Shown here: one piece after another, positions 56,823 through 64,000 of the stretch
Layout of the letters: each line of letters opens with the position of its first letter
How positions within the stretch are numbered: the stretch's first letter is position 1
DNA from: Paenibacillus xylanexedens
Lineage (GTDB): Bacteria > Bacillota > Bacilli > Paenibacillales > Paenibacillaceae
Assembly: GCF_007680605.1 (NCBI RefSeq)
Contig: NZ_VEIO01000001.1
Location: forward strand, 2,981,276-3,045,275
Length of the DNA: 64,000 nucleotides
Reading direction: 5' to 3'
Program-made: the position numbers and the translations under genes
Notes under the pieces: model-generated
What the model saw: the letters and a program-made list of their open reading frames with translations, nothing else
Told to the model about the DNA's origin: nothing
The model's database searches: none

Positions 56823-59066
56823 TTACTCCCAGAAGAAACGGCCTGCAAGCACTTTTTCGTTCAACAGTTTGTACGTCTCTTCAGGCAATTCTTGCTTCAT
56901 CTTCGCATTCACCGCTTCTTTGCCCTGATTATATTGGGAGGACATGCCGATCTCGGCAGTTGTGTTATTCGCATCCAGACGCATGATCGGTGCTTTGGCA
57001 TTTTTCGTCCATGGCGTCCATGCAGCAAGTGCAGACGTTCCGCCCGTACCTGGCTTGCCCGTATACAGGAACTGTTTCAGGTAAGCTGCCATCGCAGCAG
57101 ACAGTTGCTCACGTCCCGGCTTGTTGGCATCACTGAAATAACCTTCAGGGAAGTAAGCCGCAATCCCCGCTGCTTTTCCTGTATAGAAGTCCATATCGGC
57201 ACCATGCGGAGCCCCTAACAGGGTACGCAAACGTTCAGAAATAACGCCAGGCTGGGTTCCCCATGCAAAACGATACGCATATACTGGCGGCTGACCTGCC
57301 GCACTCGTTAACTTTTCGGCAACTCGCTCCGCATTAAAGCCTGCATAAGCCTCGCTGCCATATTTGATAGCAGCGGCATATTGTGCTGCTTTCGTCTGAT
57401 CAGTAAATAATGTTCCATCATTAATGGATGGTGCAAAATTAGGATCACCGAATGCAAAAGCGGAGAATTCCGTTTCCAGGCTACCTAGTAATACAGGCAC
57501 TTTCGTATATTTTCCACTGTTGATGGCATCAAAACCTTCTTTTGGAATGACCGTACCATCACGGAACAAATGCGGGAATGGTTGCATACGGATGGCCGTT
57601 CCGCCAAATACAGTCACCAGTTTATCCGCAGGCAATGCACGAAGATAAGTTTCCAGTTGTGCAGGAGTTTGCTTGTTGATCCAAGCTTTGGCTTCGTCGG
57701 CATTAGCAGCTTTACCTTCCTGCACAAGCAACTTCACAATAGCATCCTCGGATTTCTGTTGTCCATCTTCAGGTGAAGCCGTCGTCAAACCGCCGCTGAA
57801 CGCAATCGCTTTTTGATACAATCCTTTGCCAAGCGGGGAAATGAGCGTTGCGAGAACGTCACGCGCTCCGGCAGATTGACCCGCAAGTGTCACGTTTCCT
57901 GTATCGCCGCCAAAACCTGTAATGTTATCCTGAACCCATTCTAATGCACGGAAAGCATCAAGCAAACCATAGTTACCCGAATCATCCAGAGCATTACCTG
58001 TTTTCAGCGCGGCATTCTGGAAGAAACCAAGTGCTCCCAAGCGGTAGTTCACCGAGATAATGATGCTGTTTGTATTCCGTGCAAGTTCTTCTCCCTGAAA
58101 ATCCTTGCCTGATCCGGTCATATTACCACCGCCGTGTAGGAATACCATGACCGGCAGTTTGGTGCTGGTTGTATTCGGACGCCAGATGTTCAGATATAAG
58201 GAGTCCTCACTCCCCGCTGTCGTTTTACCGGAAATTTGCAGGCTGTTTGCCGCGAACTCTTTGGCTTCTCTTGTGCCTGTCCAAGCCTTCGGCTCTTGTG
58301 GTGCTTTCCAGCGTAGTTCGCCTACCGGAGGTGCTGCGTATGGAACACCAAGCCAGCCAAGCGTGCCGTATTGATCATAGGCTTTACCATCAATGGCACC
58401 GTATTTTGTTTGCTGCAACGTTTGAGGTTTAAACGCTCCCGCCTGCTTATGTTTGGACCAGAGTTGTTCCAACGTGCCTGAACCATTTTTGAGCTGAGCC
58501 TGCAAAGCCTGTGCCGTCGCTTCAGCCATCAAACGGTTGGTCAGTTGTGCCGTCCCCTTTCCTTGAAGGGATCTGATACCGTGGCTTGCCGCAAACGCGG
58601 AAGCCTCTCCTGATGTATAATCCGTGCCTGCTTCATAACCAAGAGCCTTGAGTAACAACGCTGCATATTCCTCTGCTGTCAGTGGAGCATTAGGGGCAAA
58701 GCGATCCGTATCCGTGACCATACCAGCCAAATAAGGATGTTGCTTCAAGTATCCAACGACGGGCTGCAATACCTTGCCTGCCTGAGCGGCATCCGTATAC
58801 GTTTCGGTTCCTTGATAGGCCAGTGCTTCTTTTTCCAGACCAGATAAACGCAAGTAAAGCACTGCGGCTTGAATACGTGTAGCATGTTTACTCAGGTAAT
58901 CCGCGTTCACGCCTTGCCCATTCCCGCGAATAAGCTCTGCTTTTACCAGTTTATCCATAGCCGGGGACAGGGATGGAGCTGTATTCCCTGCTGCATATGC
59001 GGGTAGACCCGATACACACATGCTTAGAATCGCTGCTACTGCAATAGAACGTTTCAATTTTTTCAT
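56823..59066 (-). CDS. Secreted carboxylesterase type B with N-terminal SLH-like region
   Basis: 747 residues. Signal peptide 1-25. Residues about 30-195 resemble S-layer homology repeats (LVKAELIRGNGQGVNADYLS, RFAPNAPLTAEEYAALLLKA). The esterase domain starts near 225 (KAYDQYGTLGWLGVPYAAPP) with oxyanion loop VFLHGGGNMTG, nucleophile AGQSAGA, a Glu in LGSLETEFSAF and His in LGAPHGADMDFYTG. Type B carboxylesterases hydrolyse carboxylic esters such as feruloyl, acetyl or p-nitrobenzyl substrates. It could be held at the cell surface through the SLH region and act on plant polymer esters. Confidence 0.9.
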   Translation of the reverse strand: MKKLKRSIAVAAILSMCVSGLPAYAAGNTAPSLSPAMDKLVKAELIRGNGQGVNADYLSKHATRIQAAVLYLRLSGLEKEALAYQGTETYTDAAQAGKVLQPVVGYLKQHPYLAGMVTDTDRFAPNAPLTAEEYAALLLKALGYEAGTDYTSGEASAFAASHGIRSLQGKGTAQLTNRLMAEATAQALQAQLKNGSGTLEQLWSKHKQAGAFKPQTLQQTKYGAIDGKAYDQYGTLGWLGVPYAAPPVGELRWKAPQEPKAWTGTREAKEFAANSLQISGKTTAGSEDSLYLNIWRPNTTSTKLPVMVFLHGGGNMTGSGKDFQGEELARNTNSIIISVNYRLGALGFFQNAALKTGNALDDSGNYGLLDAFRALEWVQDNITGFGGDTGNVTLAGQSAGARDVLATLISPLGKGLYQKAIAFSGGLTTASPEDGQQKSEDAIVKLLVQEGKAANADEAKAWINKQTPAQLETYLRALPADKLVTVFGGTAIRMQPFPHLFRDGTVIPKEGFDAINSGKYTKVPVLLGSLETEFSAFAFGDPNFAPSINDGTLFTDQTKAAQYAAAIKYGSEAYAGFNAERVAEKLTSAAGQPPVYAYRFAWGTQPGVISERLRTLLGAPHGADMDFYTGKAAGIAAYFPEGYFSDANKPGREQLSAAMAAYLKQFLYTGKPGTGGTSALAAWTPWTKNAKAPIMRLDANNTTAEIGMSSQYNQGKEAVNAKMKQELPEETYKLLNEKVLAGRFFWE

Positions 59067-59260
59067 TGGTTATTCTCCTCGTTGTCTAGTCGTGTATGAT
59101 GGAAAAATAGGTTCGAAATATTGCACCTCTCGGTACAGTATTCCAAGGTTTGCATCATTCTATTTCTTGATCGGGATGAATGGAAGAGCGGCCCTCCTTT
59201 CTGCTGGCATGAACTGCTGCAACCCTTCGGTTATGACATTCAGGCGGATTTTTATATAAA

Positions 59261-59324
59261 AAAACCTGAATCAAAGGCACACAGACTTTGGATCACATCG
59301 TCTGTTGCCCTCAATTCAGGTTTT
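59261..59324. repeat. 64-base structured inverted repeat
   Basis: AAAACCTGAAT and ATTCAGGTTTT are perfect 11-base arms. Inside, GGCA-CAGAC pairs with GTCTG-TTGCC. It has A and T ends in both directions, so it could terminate transcripts either way, although no gene ends nearby. Confidence 0.6.
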
Positions 59325-59564
59325 GCCTGCAATACGTAACAACCCTGAGAATAATGAGGTGTGGTATGGAATTAGCTCACTATAGTAAAAACGCAATCAA
59401 TCGCCTGATCTTTCCGAACGATGCGAATGAACTGGAACAGGTCTTGCCCTGAGATCGGTTACAATCCTGTTATTACCGTGATATTAGCACAGAATGAAAG
59501 CGCTAGCAATATCTTTTTAGAAAACACCTCATCACGGCTTACGGTACGCATCTTACACTATAAA

Positions 59565-59604
59565 AAAACCATAAATGCATCAGCAAGGATGCATTTATGG
59601 TTTT
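59565..59604 (-). terminator. Terminator after the second AraC-SBP fusion
   Basis: Perfect 17-pair stem (AAAACCATAAATGCATC and its complement) with a six-base loop, followed on the minus strand by seven T residues. Confidence 0.92.
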
Positions 59605-59679
59605 ACGTTTATAGTATTGCGTTGAGATCAGGCTGTGTTATAGCTAATCTCTCAGTTTTTGCTATGGCAGCTTTAACAG

Positions 59680-61596
59680 CTACTGAAGGTTTTTCACTTG
59701 CTCAATCAAGCTGTCCAGACCTTTATCCGCCAGATACGGCCCATAGTTCCAGTAGTTTCTGGACACGTTGATAATTCGATTATGTTTGATCGCGGGAATG
59801 CTCTGATACACCGGCTCCTCAAACAGTTCCATCATCTGATCCATCTCTTCATCTTCCATCTGAGTGAAGAAGTAGTCGGCAGGCTTGTCTGCCAGTTTTT
59901 CCAAGGACAGCACAGTGCCGCCATCCGAATAGATTTTATACTGCTCAGGCATGGAGAATCCAAAATCCTCATAGATCAGCTTGCCCAACGTACCGCCTTC
60001 ACCGCCCAGCAATACCTCTTTATTGTAGATCACAAACGACATCGCTGTTGTACCCGGTTTAATATTGATGTTCAATTCACTGCGAATGCTCTTCAGTTTC
60101 GCTTCAAACTTTGCAATCCATTGCTCGGCTTCGTCCTTACGATCCATAATATCGCCCATCGTTCTCAGCGTATTAATGACATCCGGATCGCCGCCCCAGG
60201 CCACCGTAATGGTTGGTGCGATTTTCGCATACGTGTCTACAATTTCCTTGCTTGTGTAGTCCGGTACAATGATCACATCCGGTTCCAGACCTGAGATCAT
60301 TTCAACGTTACCGTTGCCTGATCCGATATCCGGTACACCAGCCATTTCTTCTGGATACAGTTCAAGTGTCTCCGTATTGACTCCAGCCGGTTTCACACCC
60401 AAAGGCAATAGATATCCACCATATGTAATGACCACAGGTTTGGAAGGCTTCGCTGGAATCTCAACCTGTCTTCCTGTAGCATCCGTATACGTTCGACTAG
60501 ACTCCTGTACCGGTTCCGCACTCGTTGCAGGCTGTGGCTGTTCAGTTCCCGCCCCGCATGCTGCGAGCAGCAGCGATAAACTAAATAATAAACTAACCGC
60601 CAATGTAGGCTTAAAACGAAGGTTCAACTCATCCACGCTCCATGTGTCGTATTGATAATGATTATCGTTATTACCAATATAACGATGGATGTCCTTGTCA
60701 GCAATGAACGATTCAGACCTCTTGTTCGTACGATTTGAACTTTTGATTCGATGACTGTGCATTTTATACTGTGCCGGTGTCTCACCTGTTGTGCGCTTGA
60801 AAATACGGCTAAAGTAGTACAAATCCTTGTACCCAACGCTTTCAGCCACCTCCCGGATCTGTGCTTCTGTCTCGGTAAGCAAATGTTTCGCTTGTTTGAT
60901 CCGAGTCTGAACGACATAATCCATCGGACTGCATCCGTACTTGCGTTTAAATACCCTGGCCAGATAATGCGTGCTGTAATGAAAATGCGCAGCCATGTTT
61001 TCCATGGAGATGGAATGAGCGTAGTGCTCCTGAATGTAGGCTTCAATCTGCTCCGCAAGCTCCAGCGGTTCGACCTGATGCTGAGCCGCCATCTTCCACT
61101 GGCGAAATTGCTCGTACACCAATTGATAGAACAATCCCGTCACCTGTAACCGATCCAGTTCATCACTAGAGTTCCAAGACTCCGCCATTTTTTCCACAAT
61201 CGTAAGAATCGTTAACGGATATGATGCTGCAAAATAATAGGGTCCTCCGCCCTGAAACGAATTCACATTCCGTATACTTCCATCTTCCGATAAATCAAGA
61301 CGACACGCAGCCGGTTGCGGCTTGTATAGCAGTAAATAATAATCTAACGGTTGCTCCATACAACGAATCCGCAGTGACGTACCTTTTTCACCGTGTAGAA
61401 TGAGTGTCTGATCCGATGTGAATCTGTTTAGCCCGAATTGAATGTCCGCCTCGCCTTTATTTATAATCAAAAAAGCATGAGCCGGCAAAATAGTTGTCGA
61501 TAACTCTTGCTCTGAATGCAATGCGCTATGGCGGATATCGATCAGTTTTATTTGATTGTTATTCCACCACCGAATGGCTTCTGACCATTCTTTCAT
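59680..61596 (-). CDS. AraC-family regulator fused in frame to a siderophore-binding lipoprotein (second copy)
   Basis: 638 residues from the ATG at 61596, six bases after GAGGTGG; the longer frame has no site. Cupin-like domain about 1-150, double HTH about 177-279 (YFSRIFKRTTGETPAQYK), linker, then a Fur box read as DNHYQ at 311-315, then a signal-peptide-like stretch NLRFKPTLAVSLLFSLSLLL with lipobox LAAC (Cys347), a tether and a PF01497 domain (VEIPAKPSKPVVITYGGYLLP, GLEPDVIIVPDYTS). The architecture and the Cys347 position equal those of the ORF at 9434-11395. Unlike that copy, the internal start is weak (a TTG or GTG, no good ribosome binding site), which favours a true fusion product here. 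Confidence 0.8.
   Translation of the reverse strand: MKEWSEAIRWWNNNQIKLIDIRHSALHSEQELSTTILPAHAFLIINKGEADIQFGLNRFTSDQTLILHGEKGTSLRIRCMEQPLDYYLLLYKPQPAACRLDLSEDGSIRNVNSFQGGGPYYFAASYPLTILTIVEKMAESWNSSDELDRLQVTGLFYQLVYEQFRQWKMAAQHQVEPLELAEQIEAYIQEHYAHSISMENMAAHFHYSTHYLARVFKRKYGCSPMDYVVQTRIKQAKHLLTETEAQIREVAESVGYKDLYYFSRIFKRTTGETPAQYKMHSHRIKSSNRTNKRSESFIADKDIHRYIGNNDNHYQYDTWSVDELNLRFKPTLAVSLLFSLSLLLAACGAGTEQPQPATSAEPVQESSRTYTDATGRQVEIPAKPSKPVVITYGGYLLPLGVKPAGVNTETLELYPEEMAGVPDIGSGNGNVEMISGLEPDVIIVPDYTSKEIVDTYAKIAPTITVAWGGDPDVINTLRTMGDIMDRKDEAEQWIAKFEAKLKSIRSELNINIKPGTTAMSFVIYNKEVLLGGEGGTLGKLIYEDFGFSMPEQYKIYSDGGTVLSLEKLADKPADYFFTQMEDEEMDQMMELFEEPVYQSIPAIKHNRIINVSRNYWNYGPYLADKGLDSLIEQVKNLQ
60654..60672 (-). 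promoter_or_regulatory. Fur box inside the second AraC-SBP ORF
   Basis: On the minus strand AATAACGATAATCATTATC, 17 of 19 consensus positions. The preceding CGTTATATTGGTAA also resembles the sequence ahead of the box at 10361-10379. Confidence 0.85.
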
Positions 61597-61724
61597 GTTG
61601 AACCACCTCAAAACCATCATTGGACTTTTGTTCATGATTGTCCGATTTCATCCTTACCATACAGGAGTGTTTCGTGTTTTGTCCAGTTCGTCTATTATGT
61701 AACCTTTGACTTATAATCGTAATT

Positions 61725-61752
61725 TTTACAATTAATTAACCTAAAACTAACG
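61725..61752 (+). promoter_or_regulatory. Tandem Pho-box-like repeats
   Basis: TTTACA at 61725, TTAACC at 61736 and CTAACG at 61747 are spaced exactly 11 bases apart, as in PhoP boxes (TTAACA repeats), about 70-95 bases before the alkaline phosphatase start. Confidence 0.6.
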
Positions 61753-61820
61753 CTCGTTTATCAATTGCCCTATACACTGGGTTCTGGATACAACTATACA
61801 TATTTATTAGGAGGATGTTC

Positions 61821-63473
61821 ATGTTAAATCGCTTCAGTACCCGTGCAGCCAAAATGATGCTCGCGGTGACCACCATTGTTACGGCTACGCTGGGAGGCAG
61901 TAGTGCAGCTTGGGCTGAGGAAGACGGTACTTCAACAACTTCTGGTTCCCCTATCAAAAATGTAATCATTCTCATTCCTGACGGTATGGCTAATGATGCT
62001 ACCGCACTGGCTCGCTGGTACAAGGGCTCTTCTCTGACCATTGATTCCATGGCAAGCGGCATGGTTCGTACACACTCTGCGGATGCGCCGATTGCGGATT
62101 CGGCTCCTGCAGGAACAGCCTTTGCAACAGGACATAAATCTCATACCGGTTTTGTCGGCGTATTGCCGGACAAGACCACCATGCCTGGACAAAAACCGAT
62201 TGCAAAAGGCGACGAAAGAAAACCTGTCGCTTCGGTATTGGAAGCTTCCAAACTTGCGGGTAAAGCAACGGGTATTGTAGCTACTTCCGAAATTATGCAT
62301 GCAACACCGGCAGACTTCTCTGCCCATTACCCTGACCGTAAAAACTACGATGCACTCAGCAAACAACAAGTCTTCAATGGCATCGATGTGGTACTGGGCG
62401 GCGGCAGTAAGTATCTGGAACCAGCTGGACGCAAAGACGGTAACAATCTCGTTGCCTCCATTAAAGCACTCGGCTACGATTATGTAACTACACCTGCGGC
62501 GATGAAAGCATCAACTTCCAACAAATTGTGGGGCATGTTCTCTCCGGCAGGCATGTCATACAACATGGATCGTGATCCAGCCAAGCAACCAAGTCTTGCT
62601 CAGATGACCTCCAAAGCGATTGAAGTTCTCTCCAAAGACGAGGATGGTTTCTTCCTGATGGTCGAAGGCAGCAAGGTAGACTGGGCTGCTCATGCCAATG
62701 ATCCGATTGGTATTATCAGTGATGTGCTCGCTTTTGATGATGCGGTAAAAGTAGCGATGGACTTCGCCAAAGCCGATGGGCAAACTGCTGTTGTAGCCGT
62801 ATCTGACCATCAAAACGGTGGACTTACGATTGGTAATGCATCTACAACAGGCACGTATGACAAAGAGCCGTTGTCTACTTTTATCGGACCTTTGAAAAAG
62901 GCTAAATTGACAGGTGAAGGTGTAGAAGCGAAACTGGATGCGAAACGCACCAACATCAAAGCAGTCATGAAACAATACTACGGCATTCCCGATCTGACTT
63001 CCGAAGAGGTTGCTGCAATTAAAGCTGCCGAGCCAGGTAGCCTGAACTATGTCGTAGGCCCAATGATCAGCAAACGTGCGGGTATCGGCTGGACAACTGG
63101 CGGGCACACGGGCGGAGACGTTGTACTATATACGTATGCTCCAAATAATGATCGTCCATTCGGTGTCATTGATAATACAGATGTAGCCAAATACATGGCA
63201 CGTGTCCTCAATCTCGATCTGGACAGTGTAAGCAAGCAACTGTTCGTCCCTGCCAAACAGGCGTTTACAGCCAAAGGTGCCACAACCAAACTGGATCTGA
63301 CGGATGTTAAAAATCCGAAGATTATCGTAACAAAAGACAACACCAAGCTTGAACTGCAAATCTACAAAAATGTTGCGCTTGTAAACGGCAAAAAGACAGC
63401 CCTTGAAGGTGTAATCGTGTATAACGGCGTAGATGCTTTTGTACCGCAAGGTGCTGTGGATCTGATTCAATAA
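61821..63473 (+). CDS. Secreted PhoA-type alkaline phosphatase
   Basis: 550 residues from the ATG at 61821, seven bases after AGGAGG; an ATG two codons earlier abuts the binding site. Signal peptide 1-36. IKNVIILIPDGM (metal Asp), DSAPAGTAFATG with the phosphorylated Ser, DGFFLMVEGSKVDWAAH, VVAVSDHQNGG and WTTGGHTGGDV are the metal and catalytic motifs of family PF00245. The last 60 residues (KIIVTKDNTKLELQIYKN, NGVDAFVPQGAV) resemble a copper-amine-oxidase-N-like stalk domain. It releases phosphate from organic esters outside the cell. Pho-like repeats upstream suggest phosphate control. Confidence 0.92.
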   Translation: MLNRFSTRAAKMMLAVTTIVTATLGGSSAAWAEEDGTSTTSGSPIKNVIILIPDGMANDATALARWYKGSSLTIDSMASGMVRTHSADAPIADSAPAGTAFATGHKSHTGFVGVLPDKTTMPGQKPIAKGDERKPVASVLEASKLAGKATGIVATSEIMHATPADFSAHYPDRKNYDALSKQQVFNGIDVVLGGGSKYLEPAGRKDGNNLVASIKALGYDYVTTPAAMKASTSNKLWGMFSPAGMSYNMDRDPAKQPSLAQMTSKAIEVLSKDEDGFFLMVEGSKVDWAAHANDPIGIISDVLAFDDAVKVAMDFAKADGQTAVVAVSDHQNGGLTIGNASTTGTYDKEPLSTFIGPLKKAKLTGEGVEAKLDAKRTNIKAVMKQYYGIPDLTSEEVAAIKAAEPGSLNYVVGPMISKRAGIGWTTGGHTGGDVVLYTYAPNNDRPFGVIDNTDVAKYMARVLNLDLDSVSKQLFVPAKQAFTAKGATTKLDLTDVKNPKIIVTKDNTKLELQIYKNVALVNGKKTALEGVIVYNGVDAFVPQGAVDLIQ

Positions 63474-63493
63474 AAGAGGCCTACCTCATAAAC

Positions 63494-63540
63494 AAACCCC
63501 CGAACACTGCGAGACGAACTCGCTATGTTTGGGGGTTTTT
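63494..63540 (+). terminator. Terminator after the alkaline phosphatase gene
   Basis: AAACCCCCGAACA and TGTTTGGGGGTTT arms with inner GCGAG/CTCGC pairing and a T tract. It can work in both directions, also for the convergent CBM9 gene. Confidence 0.9.
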
Positions 63541-63616
63541 CTGATGATTGGATGATAGATAGAATGACTGAATGTGCGACTCTTCCTGCTTACGTATTCA
63601 TAGTCAGTCAATCGAT

Positions 63617-64000
63617 TTATTTTGAAAACGTCAGAATGCCATATTGGGAAGTATTCTTCCAGCTGTCATTGGTGAGATCATTCCATTTTGCCGTACTTTT
63701 GTTATTGTTTCCTTGGTTATCATTAATTTGAAGTTCAAATCCCATGACTTGGCCTTCCTTCGGCACGAGGGACTGTAATCGGATCTTAGCCTCCACCTGA
63801 TATCCTTTGGACGTTTTCTTCACAGCACTTTGGAGCCGTCCTGGCGAAGCACTGCCCGCAAACGTTGCTACGTTATCTGCACTAATCCGGAACTGGGCAT
63901 CATCATATTGATAAAACGGCGTACGTTGATGATTTTCATCCAGAAAAATCTCAACGGAATCCTGATCCCAAGGATCGGTGGCGTTGGTAATAATTTGCGG
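63617..64000 (-). CDS. C-terminal end of a CBM9-containing protein, probably a secreted xylanase
   Basis: 128 codons open to the window edge, so the N-terminal part lies outside. The visible part contains DPWDQDSVEIFLDENHQRT, QYDDAQFRISADN, GYQVEAKIRLQSLVPKEG, MGFELQINDN and a natural end at WKNTSQYGILTFSK. This is the end of a CBM9 (DOMON-like) module as found at the C-terminus of large GH10 xylanases of Paenibacillus and Clostridium. With xynD and the second GH43 it suggests a broader xylan programme. The catalytic domain cannot be seen. Confidence 0.8.
   Translation of the reverse strand, partial: PQIITNATDPWDQDSVEIFLDENHQRTPFYQYDDAQFRISADNVATFAGSASPGRLQSAVKKTSKGYQVEAKIRLQSLVPKEGQVMGFELQINDNQGNNNKSTAKWNDLTNDSWKNTSQYGILTFSK

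Larger units (their letters stand above)
59067..59679. other. Intergenic region with two large hairpins
   Basis: 613 bases with no convincing gene; several ORFs of 72-116 codons lack ribosome binding sites. It holds the large inverted repeat at 59261-59324 and the terminator at 59565-59604. Confidence 0.6.

Noticed and set aside
59421..59771. 116-codon plus-strand ORF overlapping the end of the second AraC-SBP gene
   Set aside because: It reads through the 17-pair terminator and the 3' end of a well-supported gene, and has no start signal.

Overview
The window looks like the chromosome of a Gram-positive, endospore-forming Paenibacillus or close relative. The reasons are strong AGGAGG-type ribosome binding sites with frequent TTG starts, an exosporium-style collagen/BclB protein, S-layer-homology and carbohydrate-binding modules on secreted enzymes, a GH43 protein whose C-terminal module closely resembles the CBM36 of Paenibacillus polymyxa xylanase, and Fur, CcpA (cre), CtsR and Pho-type sites of Bacillus style. 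No rRNA, tRNA, CRISPR array, prophage or intact insertion sequence was seen. The genus is an inference.

Layout. 1-2.1 kb is decaying DNA: a cut-off cupin (AraC-type) fragment, a CPBP protease relic with two frameshifts, an RHH-like small protein, a DJ-1/PfpI protein and an unrecognised broken small ORF. 2.1-9.2 kb holds a lipoprotein, a secreted alpha/beta hydrolase and a 1659-residue GH81 beta-1,3-glucanase with six discoidin (F5/8 C) modules. 9.4-11.4 kb is an AraC regulator fused in frame to a siderophore-binding lipoprotein. 11.5-14.9 kb holds a frameshifted DUF5050 protein, a collagen-like BclB protein and a small paralogue of its N-terminal domain. 15.6-19.2 kb is a xylan side-chain operon (xynD and a second GH43) behind a cre site. 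19.3-26 kb holds an HxlR/flavodoxin-like oxidoreductase pair, an SDR, an LRR protein, a chemoreceptor and an aminotransferase. 26-34 kb is the main iron block: a fused FecCD permease with a binding protein, cueP, then a cassette of AraC-SBP regulator, binding protein and ferredoxin-NADP-reductase-like flavoprotein. 34-47.7 kb is mixed: Hcp, a Ca-type P-ATPase, VOC proteins, MFS, SUKH and DUF2625 proteins, a beta-helix lipoprotein, RsbQ with a PAS-GGDEF partner, and DUF1697. 47.8-51.6 kb is a second, paralogous copy of the iron cassette. 51.9-59 kb holds MFS/TetR, Hsp20, MFS/MerR and an SLH-carboxylesterase. 59.7-61.6 kb is a second AraC-lipoprotein fusion. The window ends with a PhoA-type alkaline phosphatase behind Pho-like repeats, and the CBM9 end of a probable xylanase.

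How the genes work together. Iron scavenging dominates. Five Fur-type boxes control five siderophore-binding lipoprotein units, yet only one permease gene and no ATPase gene are present, so several binding proteins probably share transporters encoded elsewhere. Two Btr-like cytoplasmic AraC-SBP regulators sit directly upstream of Fur-controlled binding-protein/flavoprotein pairs. The most striking structure is a pair of AraC ORFs (9.4 and 59.7 kb) that stay open straight through a Fur box and a lipoprotein signal peptide. The Fur box is translated as DNHYQ in both, and the lipobox cysteine falls at residue 347 in both. They may be membrane-anchored AraC regulators, dual-product genes, or evolutionary precursors of the Btr type. 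The second theme is turnover of plant and fungal polysaccharide (GH81, two GH43, a CBM9 protein, a beta-helix protein).
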